Source of the DNA: Chryseobacterium indologenes
GTDB lineage: Bacteria; Bacteroidota; Bacteroidia; Flavobacteriales; Weeksellaceae
Direction of reading: 5' to 3'
Assembly (NCBI GenBank): GCA_002439165.1
Contig: DJTE01000048.1
Coordinates: 315,330 to 379,329 of the forward strand
Length of the DNA: 64,000 nucleotides
Shown: positions 26,496 to 34,418 of the stretch, piece by piece
How the letters are laid out: each line of letters starts with the position of its first letter
Numbering within the stretch: position 1 is the first letter of the stretch
Position numbers and translations under genes: made by a program
Notes under the pieces: generated by a model
Databases searched by the model: none
The model's input: only the letters and a program-made list of their open reading frames with translations
What the model was told of the DNA's origin: nothing

Positions 26496-28292
26496 ATGAA
26501 AAACATACGAAATTTTTGCATAATTGCTCATATTGACCACGGTAAAAGTACTTTGGCTGACCGTCTTCTGGAGTATACGAACACCGTTACCCAAAGAGAA
26601 CTGCAGTCTCAGACACTGGATGATATGGATCTGGAAAAAGAACGCGGGATCACCATTAAGTCTCACGCGATCCAGATGGATTATGAATATAAAGGAGAAA
26701 AATATATCTTAAACCTGATCGATACCCCGGGACACGTAGATTTCTCGTACGAAGTTTCCCGTTCTATTGCTGCCTGTGAAGGTGCGCTTCTTATTGTAGA
26801 CGCGGCTCAGAGTATCCAGGCACAGACGATCAGCAACCTGTATCTGGCATTGGAAAATGATCTTACGATTATTCCTATTCTTAATAAGATCGACCTGCCT
26901 TCTGCCAACCCTGAGGAAGTAACAGATGAAATCATGAACCTTATCGGTTGTGATTACGAAGATGTTTTAAGAGTGTCAGGAAAAACAGGAGAAGGAGTTC
27001 ATCACCTTCTGGAGCAGATTGTAGAAAGAATTCCGGCACCGGTAGGAGATCCCGATGCACCTCTTCAGGCCCTTATTTTTGACTCGGTTTACAACCCGTT
27101 CAGAGGAATTGAAGCTTACTTCAAAATCGTAAACGGTAAGATCAGAAAAGGAGAGAAGGTAAAATTCATGGCAACAGGAAAAACCTATGAAGCGGATGAA
27201 GTAGGAACATTGAAACTGAAGCAGGCCCCTAAAAAAGAAATCTTAACAGGAGATGTAGGCTATATTATTTCCGGAATTAAAGATGCCCGTGAAGTAAAAG
27301 TAGGAGATACCATTACTTCTTTTGAAAACTCTGCAGATGCCCCGATTGAAGGATTTGAAGAAGTAAAGCCAATGGTATTTGCCGGTATCTATCCAATTGA
27401 TTCTGAAGATTTTGAAGAATTGAGATTCTCTCTTGAAAAACTGAGACTGAATGATGCTTCCCTGGTTTTCGAGCCGGAAAGTTCAGCAGCTCTTGGCTTC
27501 GGTTTCCGTTGCGGATTCCTGGGAATGCTTCATATGGAGATCGTTCAGGAGCGTCTGGACAGAGAATTTAACATGAACGTAATTACCACGGTACCGAACG
27601 TTTCTTACTTCGGGTATTCCAAAAAGGAACCTGAAGTGCCTATCCTGATCAACAACCCTTCGGAAATGATGGATCCGTCAATCATGGACAGGGTAGAAGA
27701 ACCGTTCATCAAAGCTTCGATCATTACTAAATCTGATTTTGTAGGATCAGTAATGACGCTTTGTATCGAAAAAAGAGGTGAAATCGTCAATCAGAGTTAC
27801 CTGACCTCGGAAAGGGTAGAGCTGATCTTTAATATGCCTCTCGCAGAAGTTGTTTTCGACTTCTATGACAGACTAAAATCGATTTCAAAAGGATATGCTT
27901 CTTTCGATTATCACCCGATCGGGTTCAGAGCTTCCAAGCTTGTAAAAATGGATATTCTGATCAATGGAGATATGGTGGATGCCCTTTCTTCACTGATCCA
28001 CGACAGTAATGCTTACACCATCGGTAAAAAGATGTGCGAAAAACTTCGTGAACTGATCCCGAGACAGCAGTTTGACATTGCCGTGCAGGCAGCACTGGGA
28101 ACTAAGGTTATTGCCAGAGAAACCATCAAGGCCTTAAGAAAAGACGTTACCGCAAAATGTTACGGAGGGGATATTTCCAGAAAGCGTAAACTTCTCGAAA
28201 AGCAGAAAGAAGGTAAAAAGAAAATGAAGCAGATCGGAAGGGTAGAAGTACCACAGTCTGCATTCATGGCAGTTTTGAAGCTTAACGACTAA
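26496..28292 (+). CDS. lepA: Elongation factor 4 (LepA)
   Basis: LepA is a translational GTPase on the ribosome, implicated in back-translocation and 30S assembly. The G1 motif AHIDHGKSTL (about 10-19), G2 ERGITIKS, G3 DTPGHVDFS (about 76-84), G4 NKID and the LepA-specific C-terminal domain with YGGDISRKRKLLEKQKEGKKKMK (about 560-582, given by position) are present. The 598-residue length is standard. The gene is alone between its own promoter and a bidirectional terminator. Confidence 0.98.
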   Translation: MKNIRNFCIIAHIDHGKSTLADRLLEYTNTVTQRELQSQTLDDMDLEKERGITIKSHAIQMDYEYKGEKYILNLIDTPGHVDFSYEVSRSIAACEGALLIVDAAQSIQAQTISNLYLALENDLTIIPILNKIDLPSANPEEVTDEIMNLIGCDYEDVLRVSGKTGEGVHHLLEQIVERIPAPVGDPDAPLQALIFDSVYNPFRGIEAYFKIVNGKIRKGEKVKFMATGKTYEADEVGTLKLKQAPKKEILTGDVGYIISGIKDAREVKVGDTITSFENSADAPIEGFEEVKPMVFAGIYPIDSEDFEELRFSLEKLRLNDASLVFEPESSAALGFGFRCGFLGMLHMEIVQERLDREFNMNVITTVPNVSYFGYSKKEPEVPILINNPSEMMDPSIMDRVEEPFIKASIITKSDFVGSVMTLCIEKRGEIVNQSYLTSERVELIFNMPLAEVVFDFYDRLKSISKGYASFDYHPIGFRASKLVKMDILINGDMVDALSSLIHDSNAYTIGKKMCEKLRELIPRQQFDIAVQAALGTKVIARETIKALRKDVTAKCYGGDISRKRKLLEKQKEGKKKMKQIGRVEVPQSAFMAVLKLND

Positions 28293-28297
28293 TCATA

Positions 28298-28335
28298 AAA
28301 AAGACCGGTAAAATGAGACCGGTCTTTTTATTTTC
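28298..28335. terminator. Bidirectional terminator between lepA and a small minus-strand gene
   Basis: A 12-bp perfect stem AAAAAGACCGGT / ACCGGTCTTTTT (28298-28309, 28318-28329), with A/T tracts on both sides, works in both directions. Confidence 0.88.
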
Positions 28336-28543
28336 AGAAATTTCTCTGCTTGTCAGTCAGATTAGACTGAATCACCAGGGCTCCGAGTCCGAGGATAATT
28401 TCGGCAATGCCCAGGGTTCTTACAAGATTGATCCCGCATACGATACATTCCGGTTCAGGGAAAGGTCTTTTCCCTACAACGATGATTAATACTCCGCCTA
28501 TGATAATAATCACTACGATTAAGGCTGTTAATAAAGTTTTCAT
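28334..28543 (-). CDS. Small two-helix membrane protein, unknown
   Basis: The 69-residue product has two hydrophobic segments (about 4-24 and 42-60) with a short loop that carries PECIVCG. I recognise no family. Support comes from the ATG start, the matching terminator directly after the stop and the hydrophobic pattern. It could be a membrane peptide of unknown role. Confidence 0.5.
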   Translation of the reverse strand: MKTLLTALIVVIIIIGGVLIIVVGKRPFPEPECIVCGINLVRTLGIAEIILGLGALVIQSNLTDKQRNF

Positions 28544-28657
28544 GATGGTATAAATTATTTTCTGGTTGTCCTTTTTTATCTATACCAAAGTTGGTTATAA
28601 CATTTTATAAATCAGCAGGTAAAATCACTGTTTCGGAGGAGGTGTTTTTCCTGAATT

Positions 28658-29296
28658 TTATTTTTTACGGGTAAATTTAATCTCCATTGTTTTCATTTCT
28701 TTTCCGGTTTTCCAGTCAGGGCCATACATTTCCAGAGTATGAGTGTTATCATCATTGAAAGTATATACTTCTCTTACATCGCAGTCTTTTTCAGGCCGGC
28801 TCGGATCTGTCATTTTTCCTTTAAGTTCAATAGATTTTTTAGCCGGATTCCAGTCTCCTTCCGCATGCATCATCCCGGTCCCCATATTGTCGATCCAGGT
28901 ACTTACAAATTTCTTTCTGGCATTATCATAACCCATTATGCTCATTCCTTCAAAAGGCATTCCCATAAAATCACCTTTGTAGGTACTGTACTGGTAGCGT
29001 CCGTCAAAGATCATTTTGTTCATGCATTCAGATTGACTGATCATAGGTTGGGCACCTTCTTCCATCCACGTAGTGGTTGTACCGGTCCAGTTACCGTCAG
29101 ATTTTGCAAGCATCTTATGAAGTTCTCCCGGAGTGGCAAACTCCATCCATGCTTTATTGGCAGCTGCGGAATCTACGGGCTTCCATGCTGTTGCAGCAGA
29201 ATCTTTTTTATCAGGTCCTGAAGGATCTGCTGTTTTGCCTTTTTCACAGGCTGTGAATAAAAATACAACCGGTAATACGAATAGTAAATTTTTCAT
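28658..29296 (-). CDS. DUF1579 lipoprotein
   Basis: The protein has about 212 residues with a lipoprotein signal (lipobox FTAC, Cys about 17). After a polar linker comes a DUF1579 domain: PGELHKMLAKSDGNWTG, SQSECMNKMIFDGRYQYS, and MSIMGYDNARKKFVSTWID. The domain resembles a lipocalin-like beta-barrel; its function is unknown. The ATG at 29296 is preferred to a TTG two codons upstream. No operon partner. Confidence 0.85.
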   Translation of the reverse strand: MKNLLFVLPVVFLFTACEKGKTADPSGPDKKDSAATAWKPVDSAAANKAWMEFATPGELHKMLAKSDGNWTGTTTTWMEEGAQPMISQSECMNKMIFDGRYQYSTYKGDFMGMPFEGMSIMGYDNARKKFVSTWIDNMGTGMMHAEGDWNPAKKSIELKGKMTDPSRPEKDCDVREVYTFNDDNTHTLEMYGPDWKTGKEMKTMEIKFTRKK

Positions 29297-29389
29297 AATC
29301 AATTAATTTTAAGTGGTTTATATTGATAACATAAAGGTAACCCTTTTTATAATGCACTAAATTGTTTTTTACATGTTATTATTAAATCG

Positions 29390-29414
29390 TATCTTTGTGT
29401 AATCTTAACGCAAA
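29390..29414 (+). promoter_or_regulatory. nrtR promoter with overlapping operator 1
   Basis: TATCTTTG (29390-29397) is a -7 element. The palindrome TTTGTGT-N7-ACGCAAA (29394-29414, one mismatch) begins inside it, so a bound repressor would block the polymerase. The start codon of nrtR is 7 bp downstream. The same palindrome occurs before the ADP-ribose genes. Confidence 0.72.
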
Positions 29415-29420
29415 TTATCA

Positions 29421-30116
29421 ATGGAGTCTCCAAAAAAATTACAGGATATAAAAGTAGCCGTGGATGCAGTTATTTTCGGGTATTTCGATAAAAAAGACCT
29501 TCAGATTCTTTTAATAAAAAGAAATATTGAACCCTTTAAAGGTGGGTGGGCGCTTCCGGGAGGCCTTGTTCTCGATGATGAAGATGTAGATGATGCAGTA
29601 AGAAGGGAACTCTATGAAGAGGCAGGCATAAAACCCGATTTTCTGGAACAGCTCTATACTTTTGGTAAGGTAGGACGTGATCCGCGGAACAGAGTGGTTT
29701 CTGTGGCTTATCTGGGCCTTGTAAACCCCTCTTATCATGAACTGTTTGCCGATTCAGATGCGGAAGATGCTCAATGGTTCAGTGTAAATAAACTTCCTTC
29801 TCTGGCATTTGACCACAAAACCATTATAGATACCGCGCTGCAAAGGCTGCGTACCAAGATCCGCTATCAGCCGATAGGCTTCAACCTGCTCAATGAGGAA
29901 TTCCCGTTTTCAGATCTTGAAAATCTCTATAAAACCATTATCGGACAAGAAATAGACCGCCGTAATTTCCGCAAAAAAATCATGAGCTACGGACTTCTCA
30001 ACGAAACCGATAACGTTAAAAAAGAAGGCAGCGGCAGACCCGGTAAACTCTTCACCTTCAATCAGGAGAAATATGAAGAACTCGAAAAAGAAGGTTTCTA
30101 TTTTGAAATCAAATAA
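29421..30116 (+). CDS. nrtR: Nudix-HTH transcriptional regulator, NrtR type
   Basis: The 231-residue protein joins an N-terminal Nudix domain to a C-terminal winged helix. The Nudix box is intact by eye: G-LVLDD-E-(x7)-RELYEEAGI (about 48-70). The C-terminal part (about 145-230) with PFSDLENLYKTIIGQEIDRR and the GRPGKLFTF wing is the NrtR wHTH. NrtR proteins repress NAD-metabolism genes and are released by ADP-ribose or related ligands. Related Bacteroidota regulators of this build control sugar genes (AraR), so the ligand is uncertain. The overlapping operator at its own promoter suggests autoregulation. It sits just upstream of an ADP-ribose gene cluster with the same operator. Confidence 0.8.
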   Translation: MESPKKLQDIKVAVDAVIFGYFDKKDLQILLIKRNIEPFKGGWALPGGLVLDDEDVDDAVRRELYEEAGIKPDFLEQLYTFGKVGRDPRNRVVSVAYLGLVNPSYHELFADSDAEDAQWFSVNKLPSLAFDHKTIIDTALQRLRTKIRYQPIGFNLLNEEFPFSDLENLYKTIIGQEIDRRNFRKKIMSYGLLNETDNVKKEGSGRPGKLFTFNQEKYEELEKEGFYFEIK

Positions 30117-30448
30117 ATTCATCATTTTACTTTACGCCCAGTTTAACCCAAATCCGAGGACTTTAGCCTGAAATAAACAAGTGTATTTTTAATCCAGGCT
30201 ATGATATTCAGCTAATTGTAATACAGCATTTTTTGCTGTTTTTGCAAGATTCATTCAAATTTTATTGCCACCTGTATAAACTATCTATCGTTTTTCAGAT
30301 CAATAGACTGACTTACTCAACTGAGGCGGGCTTTAACCCGCCTGCCTGAGATCAGCCAACTTATTCCAATTATAATTAAAACTTGTTACAGAATTTTTTA
30401 AAATTTCAATATAAAATTTATACATTGGTAATCAGTTGGTTATGTTTA
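30117..30448. repeat. Intergenic stretch with a REP-like GC hairpin
   Basis: No gene is seen between nrtR and the NADAR operon. A perfect hairpin AGGCGGG-CTTTAA-CCCGCCT lies at 30324-30343, with flanking CTGAG pairs beyond. The sequence GGCGGG...CCCGCC is of the kind dispersed as intergenic palindromes in this group. No T-run follows, so it is not a plain terminator. Confidence 0.45.
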
Positions 30449-30469
30449 TTAGTGTAAAATAAACACAAA
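30449..30469 (+). promoter_or_regulatory. Operator 2 (NrtR-like palindrome)
   Basis: TTAGTGT-N7-ACACAAA (one mismatch in the dyad) with an AAAATAA spacer lies 56-76 bp before the NADAR start. Its centre is 54 bp from the centre of operator 3, close to five helical turns, so two regulator dimers could bind on one face of the DNA. Confidence 0.65.
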
Positions 30470-30474
30470 TATAT

Positions 30475-30523
30475 TTGGAGTATAAAATAATTATCCTTTA
30501 AATTTGTGTAAAAATAACACAAT
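30475..30523 (+). promoter_or_regulatory. NADAR operon promoter with overlapping operator 3
   Basis: A TTG (30475-30477), a 21-bp spacer and TAAATTTG (30499-30506) form a promoter. The palindrome TTTGTGT-N7-ACACAAT (30503-30523) starts in the -7 element, as at nrtR. The ATG follows 2 bp later. Confidence 0.72.
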
Positions 30524-30524
30524 C

Positions 30525-31067
30525 ATGAATTACACTTTACAGCATATTATTGAAAAATTCCAGAGAAAAGAAGAGATGAAGTTCTTATTTTTCTGGGGAC
30601 ATACAGTAAAAGAGGAGGTTACCAAATCATGTTTCAGTCAGTGGTTTCCTGCATCATTTGAAGAAGACGGGAGAAAATACCTTACGGCAGAACATTATAT
30701 GATGGCTGGAAAGGCAAGACTGTTCGATGATGAGAAAATACTGGAAAAGATACTGCAGTCAGAAACTCCGAATGAAGTAAAGTCTTTGGGCAGAAAAGTG
30801 AAAAACTTTGATCCTGAACTTTGGAACGAACATAAATATGAAATTGTGAAAAAGGGAAACCTGCTTAAATTTTCCCAGAATCCGAAATTAAAAGGTTTTC
30901 TGCTGTCAACGGAAGATAAAATTCTTATAGAAGCCAGCCCGTATGACAACATCTGGGGAATCGGAATGCTGGAATCAGACCCGAGAACGCAGGATCCGTC
31001 TTTATGGAACGGAGAAAATCTTTTAGGCTTCGCTTTAATGGAAGTAAGAGATGAACTGAGAAGGTAA
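30525..31067 (+). CDS. NADAR-family protein (YbiA-like)
   Basis: NADAR (NAD- and ADP-ribose-associated) proteins act on N-glycosidic bonds; members are known to remove ADP-ribose from guanine bases, and YbiA-like ones act in riboflavin-pathway intermediates. The product has 180 residues. FFWGHT (about 20-25), SQWFPASF, AEHYMMAGKARLF (about 55-67) and NIWGIGM (about 141-147) are the conserved blocks. The ATG at 30525 was chosen over a TTG at 30504 because it lies after the -7 element. It is the first gene under operators 2 and 3, so it is likely the lead gene of the cluster. Confidence 0.92.
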   Translation: MNYTLQHIIEKFQRKEEMKFLFFWGHTVKEEVTKSCFSQWFPASFEEDGRKYLTAEHYMMAGKARLFDDEKILEKILQSETPNEVKSLGRKVKNFDPELWNEHKYEIVKKGNLLKFSQNPKLKGFLLSTEDKILIEASPYDNIWGIGMLESDPRTQDPSLWNGENLLGFALMEVRDELRR

Positions 31068-31098
31068 AAACACAATCACCAAACACAGAATATTGATT

Positions 31099-31647
31099 AT
31101 GAAAAAGACAGAATTACACCCACAGATCTTTCTGATTGAAAATTTCCTCAGTGAGGCAGAATGTGACGAATGTATAGATACTTCCGAAGAAAAAGTTTTT
31201 GAAGAAGCCAAAATCACCATGTTCGGAAAGCAGCTGATGAGTAAAGGGGTAAGAAATAATGACAGGCTCATGATCTTTGACCGTGATCTGGCTGAAAGGC
31301 TTTTTAAAAGAGCATATGATTTTCTTCCGGGGTTTCATGAAAATTATAAAATCCATGATTTTAATGAAATGTTCAGGGTTTATAAATATACTCCGGGACA
31401 ACGGTTTAAGATGCATCATGACGGAAGCTATATCCGTAATGAAAATGAAAAAAGTTTTTATACATTCATGATCTATCTGAATGATGATTTTGAAGGAGGG
31501 GAAACCGAATTTGAGCGCTTATTTACGGTAGCACCGAAGAAAGGATCGGCACTGGTTTTCTATCATCCGTTAAGGCATGAAGGCAAAACCCTGATCGGCG
31601 GAACAAAATACGTACTGAGAACCGACGTAATGTATACCAATATTTAA
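31099..31647 (+). CDS. 2OG-Fe(II) dioxygenase, prolyl 4-hydroxylase type
   Basis: This 182-residue dioxygenase has the iron-binding HxD in MHHDGSY (about 110-113), the distal His in RHEGKT (about 155-160) and a following Arg in YVLRTDV that would hold 2-oxoglutarate. The fold EGGETEFERLF is typical of the PKHD/P4H subfamily. The target could be a protein residue, but in this cluster a nucleic acid or nucleotide substrate is possible. It starts at ATG 31099, 31 bp after the NADAR gene. I infer co-transcription with it. Confidence 0.87.
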   Translation: MKKTELHPQIFLIENFLSEAECDECIDTSEEKVFEEAKITMFGKQLMSKGVRNNDRLMIFDRDLAERLFKRAYDFLPGFHENYKIHDFNEMFRVYKYTPGQRFKMHHDGSYIRNENEKSFYTFMIYLNDDFEGGETEFERLFTVAPKKGSALVFYHPLRHEGKTLIGGTKYVLRTDVMYTNI

Positions 31648-31687
31648 TAAATCCTGTTCAGGGCAGGTAAAATTATGTCGTTTCTAA

Positions 31688-31708
31688 TTAGCGTTAAAAT
31701 AACACAAA
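31688..31708 (+). promoter_or_regulatory. Operator 4 (NrtR-like palindrome)
   Basis: TTAGCGT-N7-ACACAAA, with a TAAAATA spacer and two dyad mismatches, lies 20 bp before the ATG of the 31.7-kb gene. It suggests a second, co-regulated promoter inside the cluster. A clear TAnnTTTG element is not visible here. Confidence 0.55.
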
Positions 31709-31727
31709 TAGTTTAAAGGCAGACAAC

Positions 31728-32063
31728 ATGGAAGACGAATTGAAATCAAGGTTCATTGAATCGCTAAAGAGGAACAATGACCAGATCAGAAAAGACCGTG
31801 CATACACGATCGGAGAAGATTCAGAATTAATATACAGAAGGACGGTGGAAGATATTGAACTCAGAATAAAAAGGCTGGAACGTGAGCAGGAAGGCCTTAT
31901 AGACATCAGCCCTCTGGACAGGAACAGCTTAACTTTTGCGGACTTCAGTCCCGAAGAATTTGTTCAGAAAGACATGGAATTATCATTAATCATCAGAAAC
32001 TTAAATATTCAGCTGGAAGTAACCAGAAAGAGATTTGAGTATTTATTCGGAAAAACAATTTAA
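31728..32063 (+). CDS. Small coiled-coil protein, unknown
   Basis: The 111-residue protein is almost wholly helical and charged, with a coiled-coil-like stretch YRRTVEDIELRIKRLEREQE (about 40-59) and another at the C-terminus. I know no family. It ends 2 bp before the VWA gene, a gap that suggests the two proteins work as a pair. It is the first gene after operator 4. Confidence 0.7.
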   Translation: MEDELKSRFIESLKRNNDQIRKDRAYTIGEDSELIYRRTVEDIELRIKRLEREQEGLIDISPLDRNSLTFADFSPEEFVQKDMELSLIIRNLNIQLEVTRKRFEYLFGKTI

Positions 32064-32065
32064 TT

Positions 32066-32920
32066 ATGGGAGGTACAAAATACGATCTGGATGCCCGATT
32101 TAAGAAAGCCCGGGCCGCAGGATACGGATCAAAATCAGCCGGTGAAATTTTCACTCAGAATGCCAAAAGAATGGCACACGAATCTATGAATCCAAAAGGA
32201 ATTTCTTTCAGAGAATCCAGGGATTCTGAAGCTAACCCGAATTCTGTTCCTATTATTTTAGGGCTGGATGTAACAGGAAGTATGGGGCACATTCCCCACG
32301 AACTTATCAAAGAAGGTCTTCCTAAACTGATGGGAGGGATCATGCAGGGCGGAGTTCCCGATCCCGCACTCCTGTTTTTGGGAATCGGGGATCATGAATG
32401 TGACAGTTACCCTCTGCAGGTAGGGCAGTTTGAATCAGGAGATGATGAACTGGATATGTGGCTTACACGCACCTATATTGAATCCGGAGGTGGAGGAAAC
32501 GCAGGCGAGAGTTACCTTCTGGCGTGGTATTTTGCCGCTTTCCATACCAGAACAGATGCCTTTGAGAAAAGAAACCAGAAAGGATTGCTGTTTACAATAG
32601 GAGATGAGCCTTGCCTTAAAGTACTTTCTGCTTCAGCTATAAGAGAAATTATGGGAACCGGCCAGCAGACTTATACCCACACAGAACTGTTGACGGAAGC
32701 CCGGAAAAGGTATGACGTATATCACATCAGTGTTCTGCACTCAGGCCAGGCATTAGCCGCGGATAAAGGCTGGAAAGAGCTGCTGGGTAAGAACTGTTTA
32801 TCTATAACTGATCATACAGAAATTCCGGATCTTATCAAAAGGGTTGTATGTGAAAAATTTAAAAACACGCCTTCCGGAACCGGGATTGTAGGAGGATTGG
32901 ACAATATTCATATGTTTTAA
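32066..32920 (+). CDS. VWA-domain protein of the ADP-ribose cluster
   Basis: The 284-residue protein has a von Willebrand A-like fold with a MIDAS metal motif in LDVTGSMGHIP (about 68-78, D-x-T-G-S). Later MIDAS parts are probably the YIESGGGGNAGES region (about 140-152) and IGDEPCL (about 176-182). There is no signal peptide. Bacterial VWA proteins of this kind often act with AAA ATPases or as scaffolds; in Ro60-type RNA proteins a VWA domain joins an RNA-binding module. None of these partners is seen here except the small coiled-coil protein 2 bp upstream. Confidence 0.82.
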   Translation: MGGTKYDLDARFKKARAAGYGSKSAGEIFTQNAKRMAHESMNPKGISFRESRDSEANPNSVPIILGLDVTGSMGHIPHELIKEGLPKLMGGIMQGGVPDPALLFLGIGDHECDSYPLQVGQFESGDDELDMWLTRTYIESGGGGNAGESYLLAWYFAAFHTRTDAFEKRNQKGLLFTIGDEPCLKVLSASAIREIMGTGQQTYTHTELLTEARKRYDVYHISVLHSGQALAADKGWKELLGKNCLSITDHTEIPDLIKRVVCEKFKNTPSGTGIVGGLDNIHMF

Positions 32921-32923
32921 GCA

Positions 32924-33994
32924 ATGAAAAAGGCACAAATAGTAATAGGTCTGGGTTTTGGTGACGAAGGAAAGGGAATCACCACAGATTTTCTGGCAAG
33001 CCGGAACCCGGATTCTGTTGTCATAAGATTTTCAGGAGGGCAGCAGGCCGCACATACCGTAATGATCGGCAATGAAAAGCATGTGCATTCCAGTTTCGCC
33101 AGCGGAGCGTTAAGAGGATTGCCGTCTTACTTTTCTGAACATTGTACCATTCACCCGGAATTTATGCTGAATGAAAGAGAAGAGCTGAAAATGAAAAATG
33201 GAAATACCGGACTTCATATACATCCTCTGGCAAAAGTCACAACGCCTTTTGATGTGTGGCAGAACAGGAGCAACGCAAGGAATCTGGAACACGGAACCTG
33301 CGGAAAAGGAATCGGCGCCACGATGAAAAGACATGAAAGCCCTTATAAACTGTTTGCTGCCGATCTTATTGCACCACGTGAAATGCTGATCGAAAAACTG
33401 AAAGGAATTGCTTATTTCTACGGGTTTGTGGATCAGGACCAGATCCGGGAAGAACTGGATATTTTTCTGAATGCAGTAGATCAGATCGAATGGAAAATCA
33501 GGGATTACAGCTACCTGGAATCTTTTGAAAACCTTATTTTTGAAGGGAGTCAGGGAATTCTGCTGGATATGGATCATGGGATATTTCCGAATGTAACCTA
33601 TGCCCATACCACTTCAAAAAACGCCTTTGAAATCTGCAGGAGACTGAAAATTGAAGATATAGAAATGTATTATGTGACCAGGAATTATTCCACACGCCAC
33701 GGAAACGGATGGATGAGCAATGAAAAACATTTGGATTTAAAGAACAATGAAGAGGAAACCTGTATTTTCAATGAATATCAGAAAGAACTGCGTTATGGTG
33801 ATCTGGATGCTGACCTACTGAACTATGCATTGTTGCTGGATGGAGCCTATATTGCCGGAGCCCGCAGGAATCTGGTGATTACCTGCCTGGATCAGACAGA
33901 AGAAATATTTAAACACGAAAACCTGAAAACAGAATTTGAAACAGTATACGGATCATATTCTCCGTATTCAAAAGATTTTAAACAACTTAAATAA
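32924..33994 (+). CDS. Adenylosuccinate-synthetase-like protein (short PurA paralogue)
   Basis: PurA joins IMP and aspartate with GTP. This 356-residue copy (true PurA is about 420-430) keeps the P-loop GLGFGDEGKG with Asp14, the HTV near His44, GTCGKGIGATMKRH (IMP loop), EGSQGILLDMDHG and VTRNYSTRHGNG. By eye, the loop that binds aspartate in PurA (TTGRPRR before the WFDAV segment) is replaced with a stretch around KELRYGDLDAD, so the amino-acid substrate may differ. Phage PurZ enzymes are similarly short, but they change the catalytic Asp, which is kept here. It could modify a purine nucleotide or an ADP-ribose-like compound. It is 3 bp after the VWA gene. Confidence 0.85.
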   Translation: MKKAQIVIGLGFGDEGKGITTDFLASRNPDSVVIRFSGGQQAAHTVMIGNEKHVHSSFASGALRGLPSYFSEHCTIHPEFMLNEREELKMKNGNTGLHIHPLAKVTTPFDVWQNRSNARNLEHGTCGKGIGATMKRHESPYKLFAADLIAPREMLIEKLKGIAYFYGFVDQDQIREELDIFLNAVDQIEWKIRDYSYLESFENLIFEGSQGILLDMDHGIFPNVTYAHTTSKNAFEICRRLKIEDIEMYYVTRNYSTRHGNGWMSNEKHLDLKNNEEETCIFNEYQKELRYGDLDADLLNYALLLDGAYIAGARRNLVITCLDQTEEIFKHENLKTEFETVYGSYSPYSKDFKQLK

Positions 33995-34005
33995 AAACAC
34001 AGATA

Positions 34006-34416
34006 ATGATGAAAAAAATATATGTATTTGGAAACGGAAACCTGTCCTGGGAGAAATTCCATGAATTATATGTGATCCCGTTAAAAAATATCGACCTTGC
34101 TGACTGTGAGTTTATTATCGGTGATTTTTCAGGAGCTGATACCTTAATGATGGAATACCTGAAGGATAAAACCGAAAAAGTAACCATTCTTCATATCGGG
34201 ATAAAACCAAGATATAAGATCAACACTTTTAAAACCAAAGCTGCCGGCTGGACCTTTTCCGGAGGATTCCGGTCAGACGCTGAACGGGATGATTATGGTG
34301 TATCACAGTGTACCCATTTTCTCGGGGTAGATTTTAATTCAGACGCAAAGAGAAAAAGCGGTACCTTGAAAAATATTGAAAAATGCCTGAATTCAGGTAA
34401 AATAAAAATAGAATAA
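34006..34416 (+). CDS. SLOG-like nucleotide-binding protein, tentative
   Basis: The 136-residue protein starts with IYVFGNGNLSWEKF and has DCEFIIGDFSGADTLMMEYL (about 34-53). The pattern IIGDxxGAD...A-E-Y is that of the cpYpsA/YspA-related SLOG fold, which binds nucleotides or ADP-ribose-like ligands through a Rossmann core. A second ATG is at 34009. The rest of the protein, with GWTFSGGFRSDAERDD, is not recognised. If right, it would sense or process a NAD-derived nucleotide. It lies 2 bp before the macrodomain gene. Confidence 0.55.
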   Translation: MMKKIYVFGNGNLSWEKFHELYVIPLKNIDLADCEFIIGDFSGADTLMMEYLKDKTEKVTILHIGIKPRYKINTFKTKAAGWTFSGGFRSDAERDDYGVSQCTHFLGVDFNSDAKRKSGTLKNIEKCLNSGKIKIE

Positions 34417-34418
34417 CC

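Noticed and set aside
32924..33994. Reading the PurA-like gene as a phage-type PurZ that makes 2-aminoadenine
   Set aside because: The catalytic Asp of the GDEGKG motif is kept and no phage genes are nearby; length alone is not enough.
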